From Candidatus Sifarchaeum marinoarchaea (lineage in GTDB: Archaea; Asgardarchaeota; Sifarchaeia; Borrarchaeales; Borrarchaeaceae): 8,195 nucleotides of DNA. A program made the translations under genes and the position numbers. Location of the stretch: positions 1 through 8,195 of the forward strand of contig JAECRW010000066.1 of the NCBI GenBank assembly GCA_016294985.1, in the 5' to 3' direction. Of this stretch, positions 1 through 5,090 are shown one piece after another. Position 1 is the first letter of the stretch, and each line of letters begins with the position of its first letter. The notes beneath the pieces are model-generated. The model saw only the letters and a program-made list of their open reading frames with translations, ran no database searches and was not told where the DNA came from.

Positions 1-1
1 T

Positions 2-856
2 TTGGTTGATGATGAACGGGGCGAACTAAATTGTGGAAATTGTGGGCTAGTTATAACAGAATCGCTTATCGATAGCAGCCCCGAATGGCGTGCATTCTCT
101 CCTGAAGACCTTGATAAGAAAAGTCGGGTTGGACCTCCAAGTTCCTTAACGTCACCAGATCGGTCTTTATCTACAACAATTGGGAGAGATAGGATCTTTT
201 CTCCGGAAAAAAGGGCCCGAATAGATCGTCTACGAAGACTCCAAGCAAGATCAGCACTTGGAGTTCCTGGAGGACGAAATTTAGCGCGTGCAATGTCCGA
301 AATGAAACGTATTAGTTCACAATTAGGCATGCCTTCAAGTATATTGGAAAGTGCAGCCTTCATATACAGAAAAGCACTCAGCGAAGGTGTTACGAAAGGA
401 AGATCAATAAATGCAGTTGTCGCTGCCGCGTTGTATGCAGCGTCTCGCCTTCATAAGTCGCCCAGAACTTTGGAAGAAATAGCTGACATGAGCAAACGTA
501 TATCAAAAAAAGATGTAGCACGAGTTTATAGAATCATTCTCAATAAACTTCCACAACTACATGTTCCTCTTCTTGAACCAGAAGAATATATTCCACGACT
601 TGCAACAGATTTAAAGCTAAGCGGTGATGTTCAGGTAAGAGCGCTTGAGATTCTTGAGCATGCAAAAGAATTACACGTAACCAGGGGGAAATTACCGATT
701 GGCGTAGCCGCAGCTGCGATCTATATAGCAGCCATTGAACTAGGTGAACGGAGAACTCAGAACGAGGTTTGCGATGCTGCTCAAATTACGGAAGTTACGC
801 TAAGAACGAGATACAAAGAATTGGTTAAAAAACTTAAACTTGCAAAGGCTACGTAG
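2..856 (+). CDS. tfb: Transcription initiation factor B (TFB/TFIIB homologue), 5' end outside window
   Basis: TFB binds the TATA-box/TBP complex and the BRE and recruits archaeal RNA polymerase to promoters. The reading frame is open at the left edge, so the true start and the first half of the N-terminal zinc ribbon (its first two cysteines) are missing. The first visible residues carry the second half of the ribbon, with cysteines at visible residues 11 and 14 (CGNCG), preceded by the family's RGEL. The B-reader/linker region follows, with the typical PEWRAF and SRVGPP segments and LSTTIG. Two cyclin-like repeats come next, roughly residues 80-180 and 185-284. The second half of each repeat has the alanine-rich helix usual for the family (VVAAALYAAS and VAAAAIYIAA). 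The gene ends at TAG and is convergent with the TIM-barrel gene 51 bases away. Archaea often carry several TFB paralogues; whether this is the main one cannot be told. Identification is very secure. Confidence 0.96.
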   Translation: MVDDERGELNCGNCGLVITESLIDSSPEWRAFSPEDLDKKSRVGPPSSLTSPDRSLSTTIGRDRIFSPEKRARIDRLRRLQARSALGVPGGRNLARAMSEMKRISSQLGMPSSILESAAFIYRKALSEGVTKGRSINAVVAAALYAASRLHKSPRTLEEIADMSKRISKKDVARVYRIILNKLPQLHVPLLEPEEYIPRLATDLKLSGDVQVRALEILEHAKELHVTRGKLPIGVAAAAIYIAAIELGERRTQNEVCDAAQITEVTLRTRYKELVKKLKLAKAT

Positions 857-871
857 TCTTTTATACTTTTG
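857..871 (+). terminator. T-rich terminator after TFB
   Basis: Immediately after the TFB stop the + strand reads TCTTTTATACTTTTG, with two runs of four T. Archaeal RNA polymerase terminates at oligo-T tracts without needing a hairpin. The position, in a 51-base gap between convergent genes, fits. No hairpin was seen. Confidence 0.4.
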
Positions 872-907
872 TTGGCGAGAAGATCACTGTAAGTACAGGA
901 TAGTAGC

Positions 908-1858
908 TCATGCAGACTCTATGAACTGTTTTGATGATTTAAAACCGTCCAAATTCTTAACGCGAAAGATTTCGAAATTAATAACTATATCAGCATTTAT
1001 ACTTTTCAATAATGGAATGATATCCTTATAAGGAATGGATCCGTTTCCAATCGTGTAATGGAGATCCCCGTATCCTTCATCTGCTTTTGTGCCCCCCAGA
1101 GGATAAGGAATCATTCGATTATCATGTAAGTGAATATGTTTGATAAACGGTTGGAATGATTTGGTAGTCTCTAAAATATCATATCCATAAAATGCACATT
1201 CTAAGCCGAGATGTCCGATATCGAGAGTAGCACCACAGAAACTATTACCACACTCTTCGTTAATTATCTGGCATAAATGAATAAGAGTAAAGGGATTATC
1301 GCAAAGTGGGATAGTCTCAAAGCGAGGGACTTCATTTTCCAAACAAAGTACCACTCCAAAATCCTCTGCATACGCTAACAGTTCTTTTATTGAGCGTTTT
1401 ATGTTTGTTATCCCTTTAAATCGATTAAGTGGATGAGTTGCTAGGCGATGCATGCTACTAGTTTTTTTGCGCTTCTGATTTGGAAATAATGTGCCAGGGT
1501 GAACTACTAAAATGTGGCAATCTAAGAAATTACAGAGTTCAATGCTTTTTTTCGTTGTCTGTATTGCTTTGCTTCTAAGCGTATCATCGAGATCTGCCAA
1601 GTTGCTGATTATTCCAATATTATTATCATATAATCCATGTGCCGTGATTTTAAAATCGTAGGAAGAAGCTATTTCTTTGAATTTTTTAAGTTTCTCTGAA
1701 TTGAAATCCAATGTCGATGTAATTAATTCCTCGTCAGGTAGATATAACTCAATATAATTGAAATTTGCTTCATCTTTTAAAAATGATAAAAACTCACGCA
1801 GACCAAATCTTTTTTGAATTGCATTGTACAATGTTATGCCTACGTTTTTCATAAGCAA
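908..1858 (-). CDS. TIM-barrel protein, AP endonuclease family 2 / xylose isomerase-like
   Basis: This is a 316-residue metal-dependent TIM-barrel protein of the superfamily that holds endonuclease IV and many sugar(-phosphate) isomerases and epimerases. Candidate metal ligands appear in order: H74, H120 (VVHPG), E174 (CLENE), D213 and H216 (LDIGH), H245 (HLHD), D265 and H267 (DLHYTIGNG), and E296 (NFEIF). This matches the nine-ligand, three-metal pattern known from endonuclease IV. However, the N-terminus lacks that enzyme's usual GAH-S-GG start, so an isomerase/epimerase or another hydrolase is at least as likely. The substrate is unknown. The start is taken as TTG at 1858, because a GGAGG lies 9 bases upstream; the ATG two codons further in (1852) would sit 15 bases from it. 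The gene runs against TFB and away from the ABC/prenyltransferase unit, so it is probably transcribed alone. Superfamily is secure; function is open. Confidence 0.85.
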   Translation of the reverse strand: MLMKNVGITLYNAIQKRFGLREFLSFLKDEANFNYIELYLPDEELITSTLDFNSEKLKKFKEIASSYDFKITAHGLYDNNIGIISNLADLDDTLRSKAIQTTKKSIELCNFLDCHILVVHPGTLFPNQKRKKTSSMHRLATHPLNRFKGITNIKRSIKELLAYAEDFGVVLCLENEVPRFETIPLCDNPFTLIHLCQIINEECGNSFCGATLDIGHLGLECAFYGYDILETTKSFQPFIKHIHLHDNRMIPYPLGGTKADEGYGDLHYTIGNGSIPYKDIIPLLKSINADIVINFEIFRVKNLDGFKSSKQFIESA

Positions 1859-1867
1859 AGTCTCATT

Positions 1868-1872
1868 CCTCC
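1868..1872 (-). promoter_or_regulatory. Shine-Dalgarno GGAGG that decides the TTG start
   Basis: On the - strand GGAGG is followed by 9 bases and then TTG at 1858. The alternative ATG start at 1852 would be 15 bases away, which is too far for normal use. This supports TTG initiation for the TIM-barrel gene. Confidence 0.6.
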
Positions 1873-1900
1873 AGTTTTTCGAACACTCTTATTGATACGA

Positions 1901-1920
1901 CAATTTACATTTTAATCTTA
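1901..1920 (-). promoter_or_regulatory. Possible TATA element for the TIM-barrel gene
   Basis: On the - strand this reads AAGATTAAAATGTAAATT, an A/T-rich stretch with a TTAAAA core. It lies roughly 30-45 bases upstream of the ribosome binding site, which would put the RNA start near 1885. The surrounding DNA is generally AT-rich, so this is a weak call. Confidence 0.25.
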
Positions 1921-1925
1921 TGCGG

Positions 1926-1997
1926 CGGGAGTCCCATTTCGATAATTGTTGGTTCATTCCTCATAGTTCACAATAGTCTAATCCTTTCGATCTCCCG
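1926..1997. repeat. Spaced inverted repeat CGGGAG...CTCCCG in the divergent intergenic region
   Basis: The 353 bases between the divergent TIM-barrel and ABC genes (1859-2211) hold no convincing gene. Within them CGGGAG (1926-1931) and CTCCCG (1992-1997) form a perfect 6-base inverted repeat spanning 72 bases. Its arms are GC-rich in AT-rich surroundings. A tRNA was considered because of the span, but neither strand gives D-, anticodon- and T-stems. It could be the closing stem of an unknown structured RNA or simply chance. Confidence 0.25.
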
Positions 1998-2127
1998 AAT
2001 ATAAGAAATATCGTGGTAAATAACTTCATTTGAGTACCAGATTATACAAAAGCATTAATTGCCGAAATAATAATTGAGATTTTTCTCGTAAAATGCAAGA
2101 TATCTGAAACAAGAGTCCAAGAATAAG

Positions 2128-2137
2128 CTTTTTATAT
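2128..2137 (+). promoter_or_regulatory. TATA box for the ABC ATPase/prenyltransferase unit
   Basis: CTTTTTATAT is a good match to the archaeal TATA box and is preceded by purine-containing AATAAG, which could act as the BRE. RNA should start near 2160, giving a leader of about 50 bases. That leader contains a GAGG 11 bases before the ATG at 2212. Confidence 0.5.
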
Positions 2138-2211
2138 TTGACAACTTGTATAACACTGAAAATGAATTCATTAATACTATTTGCGAGAATAAGAATGAGG
2201 ATGGACTTCTT

Positions 2212-2907
2212 ATGGAAAACGGGGTAGTTGTTGAAACTGTTAATCTCAAGAAAGATTACAGTTTGGGTAAAACAAAGGTTCAAGCCTTAAGAGGTATTGA
2301 TTTCAAGCTCTATAAAGGCGAAATGGCAATAATCATGGGGCCAAGTGGCTGTGGGAAGTCCACATTTCTTAATATGATAGGTGCATTAGATACGCCTACG
2401 GAAGGAGAAGTCTACATTGACGGCGTTAACGTCACGAAATTAAAAGACAGACAAGTAACAGACCTTCGCCGCCACAAACTTGGTTTCATTTTCCAATTTT
2501 ATAACCTTATTCCTGTGTTAACAGCTTTGGAAAATGTTGAGCTTCCAATGTTAATCGCCAAGAAACAGAAGAAAGAAAGACAAGAACGTGCTAAGGAACT
2601 ATTAGAGACAGTAGGACTAGGGGATCGATTACATCACAGGCCCGATGAACTCAGTGGAGGCGAGCAGCAACGTGTTTCCATTGCACGTGCGCTTGCAAAC
2701 GATCCGTCTTTAATCTTGGCAGACGAACCGACCGGTGACATTGATACAAAAACCGGCGCTGAGATAGTGGAGTTGATGAGCAGAATAAACAAAGAACAGC
2801 GCACAACTTTCCTTATAGTGACACATGACACTTCTGTAGGTAAAAAAGGTAATCGACTTGTTAGTTTTAAAGATGGGCTAATCGAAAAAGAAGAAATAAT
2901 TGTCTAA
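2212..2907 (+). CDS. ABC transporter ATP-binding protein, LolD/MacB (lipoprotein/efflux) type
   Basis: This is a 231-residue ATPase subunit that would power a membrane transporter of the MacB/LolCDE/FtsX class by hydrolysing ATP at the cytoplasmic face. All nucleotide-binding motifs are intact: Walker A GPSGCGKST at 43-51, Q-loop Q95, signature LSGGEQQ at 147-153, Walker B LILADE at 167-172, D-loop region GDID at 175-178, and H-loop H205. Length is normal for the family. The frame is open 22 codons further upstream to a TTG at 2146. ATG 2212 is preferred because it gives the standard N-terminus (a short lead into VVVETVNLKKDY) and follows a GAGG at 2197-2200. No MacB/FtsX-like permease lies next to it in this window. 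Instead a prenyltransferase gene follows after 42 bases, probably in the same transcript. Its transported substrate therefore cannot be inferred. Confidence 0.93.
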   Translation: MENGVVVETVNLKKDYSLGKTKVQALRGIDFKLYKGEMAIIMGPSGCGKSTFLNMIGALDTPTEGEVYIDGVNVTKLKDRQVTDLRRHKLGFIFQFYNLIPVLTALENVELPMLIAKKQKKERQERAKELLETVGLGDRLHHRPDELSGGEQQRVSIARALANDPSLILADEPTGDIDTKTGAEIVELMSRINKEQRTTFLIVTHDTSVGKKGNRLVSFKDGLIEKEEIIV

Positions 2908-2937
2908 ATTGAATAGAAACACTCCTCTGAAGCCTGT

Positions 2938-2941
2938 GGAG
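2938..2941 (+). promoter_or_regulatory. Ribosome binding site GGAG before the TTG start of the prenyltransferase
   Basis: GGAG is followed by 8 bases and then TTG at 2950. No ATG or GTG lies in frame between the upstream in-frame stop (2914-2916) and this TTG, so the site supports TTG as the start. Confidence 0.5.
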
Positions 2942-2949
2942 ATATAATA

Positions 2950-3849
2950 TTGGATATCAAAGCATTTATTAAAATTACACGTCCACATAACTGTTTAATG
3001 GGCGGAATTACTGCAATCATTGGTTGCTTGGTAAGCAGGCAATTTTATGTGCCTCTATATTCTGAATTCGCGTTTATATTAATTTTAGCACTCTCATATT
3101 TTACATACGGATTCATTGCGGCTGCTGGAAATGTGATCAATGATGTTTTCGATGTAGAGATAGATAAAATAAATAGACCAGATCGTCCGATTCCAAGTGG
3201 TGCTATAAGTCAGAGAGCTGCTATACTATGGTCAGCTGTATTATGGTCTATTGGCATTATACTCTCCTTTGTAACTGTTCCGATCAGCCCTGCTGCCTTA
3301 TGGTGTCCGATTATTGCTGTTTTCTTTTCCTTCATAGGTTTCGCTTATGCTGCAAAGGGTAAGGTTATGGGGATATTCGGAAATTTCATGGTTGCAATTT
3401 CTTTTTCATTTGGATATCTTTATGGAGGCGTTGTGACTGGTGCGTTTAATCAACTTACTGGGTCATTACCTATGGCGATACTTGTCTTCTTTTTTGCTTC
3501 GTTTTTTATGCTACAAAGTCGAGAGATCATAAAAGGTATGGAAGATGTTGAGGGAGATAAATTAAGGCAAGTGGAGACAATAGCAATGGTATATGGCAAT
3601 AAAATCGCTGCTTTATCTGCCACAATTTGTGGAGTATTGGCAATCATATTCTACACAGCTGCTTGGGTTTTAGCCTTTGTAAACTTATGGTTTATTCCAT
3701 TTCTAGCACTAGGAAATATTTCGGTAGCACTTTCAATCATTATGCTTCTCCTAGACTTCACATCTAAAGAAAAACAACATAAAGCAAGCCTTTTTGCAAA
3801 AATTGGAGCCCTTTTTGGACTAGTAGGATTTTTGGTGGGCACTATTTGA
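2950..3849 (+). CDS. UbiA-family prenyltransferase, likely geranylgeranylglycerol-phosphate geranylgeranyltransferase (DGGGP synthase)
   Basis: In archaea this membrane enzyme adds the second geranylgeranyl chain to geranylgeranylglyceryl phosphate, the second ether-bond step of membrane lipid synthesis. The 299-residue protein is strongly hydrophobic with about eight or nine membrane segments. Both aspartate-rich motifs of the UbiA family are present. The first is N64-D65-x2-D68-x3-D72, followed by NRPDRPIPSG (75-84); the second is D199-x-EGD (199-203) within the loop starting at R191. They bind Mg2+ and the prenyl diphosphate. NRPDRPIPSG and the N-terminal KITRPHNCLMGG are typical of archaeal DGGGP synthases. 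Other UbiA members (protoheme IX farnesyltransferase, menaquinone or chlorophyll prenyltransferases) cannot be wholly excluded. The start is TTG with GGAG 8 bases upstream. It follows the ABC ATPase by 42 bases and is likely co-transcribed. Confidence 0.9.
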   Translation: MDIKAFIKITRPHNCLMGGITAIIGCLVSRQFYVPLYSEFAFILILALSYFTYGFIAAAGNVINDVFDVEIDKINRPDRPIPSGAISQRAAILWSAVLWSIGIILSFVTVPISPAALWCPIIAVFFSFIGFAYAAKGKVMGIFGNFMVAISFSFGYLYGGVVTGAFNQLTGSLPMAILVFFFASFFMLQSREIIKGMEDVEGDKLRQVETIAMVYGNKIAALSATICGVLAIIFYTAAWVLAFVNLWFIPFLALGNISVALSIIMLLLDFTSKEKQHKASLFAKIGALFGLVGFLVGTI

Positions 3850-3867
3850 AAGGTATATCTAACATTA

Positions 3868-3887
3868 TAAGAAATGAAATGTTCTTA
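3868..3887 (+). terminator. Hairpin after the prenyltransferase gene
   Basis: TAAGAA (3868-3873) and TTCTTA (3882-3887) form a 6-base stem with an 8-base loop, 19 bases after the stop codon. No T-run follows, so this is at best a weak terminator or an RNA 3'-end structure. Confidence 0.2.
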
Positions 3888-3915
3888 CCCACTTAGTTTG
3901 AATATGGAAAGGTCA

Positions 3916-3950
3916 CATTCTATACAATACAAATCAATTCACATAGAATG
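3916..3950. repeat. Perfect 8-base inverted repeat, CATTCTAT / ATAGAATG
   Basis: The arms at 3916-3923 and 3943-3950 are perfectly complementary, with a 19-base A/T-rich spacer. It lies in the 290-base gap between the prenyltransferase and the 160-residue protein; that gap holds no gene. It may be an operator half-site pair or an RNA hairpin. A chance origin is possible in such AT-rich DNA. Confidence 0.35.
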
Positions 3951-4042
3951 AAAAGAAGTTTTGTAGGAGATTCTAGTAAGCCTTGCACAACAGATATAAA
4001 AATTTGTTCAAGTTGATGCCAAAGAAATTTAATATCATAGCC

Positions 4043-4070
4043 TTCCTAATCAAGAATATTTATTTAGGAA
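4043..4070. repeat. Inverted repeat TTCCTAA / TTAGGAA upstream of the 160-residue protein gene
   Basis: A 7-base perfect inverted repeat (4043-4049 and 4064-4070) with a 14-base spacer lies about 20 bases upstream of the putative TATA element at 4090-4099. The centre-to-centre distance is 21 bases, two helical turns, which suits a dimeric HTH regulator. The position suits an operator. No protein can be assigned to it from sequence alone. Confidence 0.35.
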
Positions 4071-4088
4071 ATAGTAAACAGTTGTTAT

Positions 4089-4099
4089 GTTTAAAAAAA
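4089..4099 (+). promoter_or_regulatory. Possible TATA element for the 160-residue protein
   Basis: GTTTAAAAAAA is TATA-like and would place the RNA start near 4120, with a leader of about 20 bases containing AGAGGG. A further TATA-like stretch (ATATAAAAATTT, 3994-4005) would start RNA near 4025. The two cannot be ranked with confidence. Confidence 0.3.
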
Positions 4100-4139
4100 C
4101 AAATCTCAAAAATTGCAGTAAATCTTGCTTAGAGGGTTA

Positions 4140-4622
4140 ATGGTGTTTAATTGGACAAACCAGTTGTTACAGGCAACTGAAGTAGGTGAACAGAGCGATT
4201 TAGGAGATCTCCTTTTAATATTAGACGATACTGCAGTTATTGAGAAAGATCTTCTCCCGACTGTTAAAGAGTTTTTTCAGGATGAAACGCAACTCGGGCG
4301 ATTGGCAGACTGTTATTGTGTTATCTCTTTAAGACAAATATCAAAGAATACAACCTTTCGAATCAAACGTGCTTTAGAAATTCTTAGTGGATTAGGAAAC
4401 CTCACAGAATTAATTGAAATGGCTATAATAAATGTAGGCCTTTTATCAGAAATTGGGCATGTTGTGGGATCAATAACTTTATGGAACGATGGATCTTATC
4501 AAATCGATTATGTGCATGTTATTGACAATGATGATGTAAAGTTTAATAAAAGTGCCAAAAAAATCGTTGAAAAAGCAGTTGCTAATGTATTGGGAAATTT
4601 TACAGAGGAAGTTGCTGCGTGA
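4140..4622 (+). CDS. Unrecognised 160-residue soluble protein; stop codon supplied by adjacent IS-derived end
   Basis: No family was recognised. The protein is acidic to neutral and shows no membrane segments or cysteine clusters. The predicted content is mostly helical in the first two thirds. A short beta-like stretch follows near residues 110-130 (GSITLWNDGSYQIDYVHVI), then a lysine-rich helix. The start is either ATG 4140 or GTG 4143; AGAGGG at 4131-4136 is close to the ATG (3 bases) and better spaced for the GTG (6 bases). A TTG at 4125 is also possible. The TGA stop (4620-4622) lies inside GTGAACTACC, the conserved end of the neighbouring IS200/IS605-like relic. The native stop was therefore probably replaced, and the original protein may have been a few residues longer. 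Its good coding character up to that point argues that it is a real gene. Confidence 0.7.
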   Translation: MVFNWTNQLLQATEVGEQSDLGDLLLILDDTAVIEKDLLPTVKEFFQDETQLGRLADCYCVISLRQISKNTTFRIKRALEILSGLGNLTELIEMAIINVGLLSEIGHVVGSITLWNDGSYQIDYVHVIDNDDVKFNKSAKKIVEKAVANVLGNFTEEVAA

Positions 4623-4700
4623 ACTACCACGAAAAAATTCGTGGCTTCCTGCGAGTTCTCCGAACCATACCCCTAAATGAGGTTGGGTACTCTCGTTTTA
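4619..4700 (-). ncRNA. Omega-RNA (reRNA)-like scaffold at the right end of the relic
   Basis: In IS200/IS605 elements the RNA from the right end forms the guide RNA of TnpB, and the guide is the flanking DNA just beyond the element end. Read on -, the outer pair CGAG (4695-4692) / CTCG (4655-4652) encloses GTACCC (4690-4685) / GGGTAT (4672-4667, one G-U). GCAGGAAGC follows, then a perfect 7-base hairpin with a 4-base loop (4627-4644), then GGTAGTTCAC. The hairpin just before the guide is a common feature of these RNAs. Expression is not shown by the sequence. Confidence 0.45.
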
Positions 4701-4728
4701 CCATTGACTGTATGTCGCAGATTACCCT

Positions 4729-4990
4729 CTAAAGAGGATAGCCCGTCCACTTGGCATTCTGTGATAGAAACCTTTCGGTTTCAAAATCACACCATGTGGA
4801 TTCGTCAAATTCTATTGTACTTTTACCTTCGCGGTTAACCACGCGGGTTAGAAACTGTACGAACCCCAGCTCCACAGGGACTCCATCTTCTGCATTCCTA
4901 TCCGGAGTCTTGTATCCCTGCATTCCTCCCGATACTCATCATAACTATGCTGTGTAAAAAACTATAAAACCCTTGCGGCTCTCATCCCCT
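4729..4990 (-). pseudogene. Broken TnpB C-terminal tail
   Basis: Two short overlapping - strand frames look like pieces of one protein tail. One (about 4916-4988) contains MMSIGRNAG and ends in TAG. The other (4729-4935) contains RNAEDGVPVELGF and ends with NAKWTGYPL. The DNA CCTGTGGAG, encoding PVE, occurs at 4870-4878. It also occurs in the TnpB gene at the right edge (7826-7834), where it likewise encodes PVE, some 100 bases nearer the element end. There is no RuvC motif and no zinc ribbon. The assignment rests on these short matches and on the right-end context. It might instead be non-coding interior of the element. Confidence 0.4.
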
Positions 4991-5068
4991 ATTTGAAATT
5001 AAGCGACTTTTCGCCGATACAGTTAAAATCTAATTTTTGATTCATTTTGATTAAACTGAGATCAAATA

Positions 5069-5090
5069 TTCTTTTTCTTTAGGGTTTTTT
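5069..5090 (+). terminator. T-rich stretch that could end + strand transcripts
   Basis: TTCTTTTTCTTTAGGGTTTTTT, overlapping the end of the convergent HTH gene, is the kind of oligo-T tract at which archaeal polymerase stops. It would end transcripts running out of the 160-residue gene through the relic. No hairpin is needed or seen. Confidence 0.3.

Larger units (their letters stand above)
4619..5030 (-). mobile_element. Decayed IS200/IS605-type (TnpB) element without a working nuclease gene
   Basis: The right end (read on the - strand, finishing at 4619) carries GCAGGAAGC, a perfect hairpin and GGTAGTTCAC. The same order is found at the end of the TnpB gene at the right edge of this window. 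GTTCGG also precedes it in both copies, with 7-9 bases in between. The interior has only short broken frames. The left boundary is uncertain. A small hairpin GCGA-CTTT-TCGC (5003-5014) could be the left-end stem-loop used by TnpA, followed by TTTAA-type sequence near 5025. No TnpA (Y1 transposase) is present. The size of about 400 bases suggests an internal-deletion (MITE/PATE-like) derivative or a decayed copy that once could be mobilised in trans. Confidence 0.6.

Noticed and set aside
1954..1971. CATAGTTCAC resembling the GGTAGTTCAC element end.
   Set aside because: The preceding GCAGGAAGC and hairpin are absent, so an eight-base resemblance is most likely chance.
1926..1997. A possible tRNA, because of the 72-base span and complementary ends.
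   Set aside because: No D-, anticodon- or T-arm can be formed on either strand, and the 5' and 3' ends lack the conserved tRNA positions.
2026..2283. Overlapping - strand frames of 85 and 64 residues.
   Set aside because: They are antisense to the promoter and the start of the ABC ATPase and lack translation signals.
4751..4957. A 68-residue + strand frame inside the decayed element.
   Set aside because: It is opposite the direction of the element's recognisable right end and its TnpB-tail scraps, and has no ribosome binding site.
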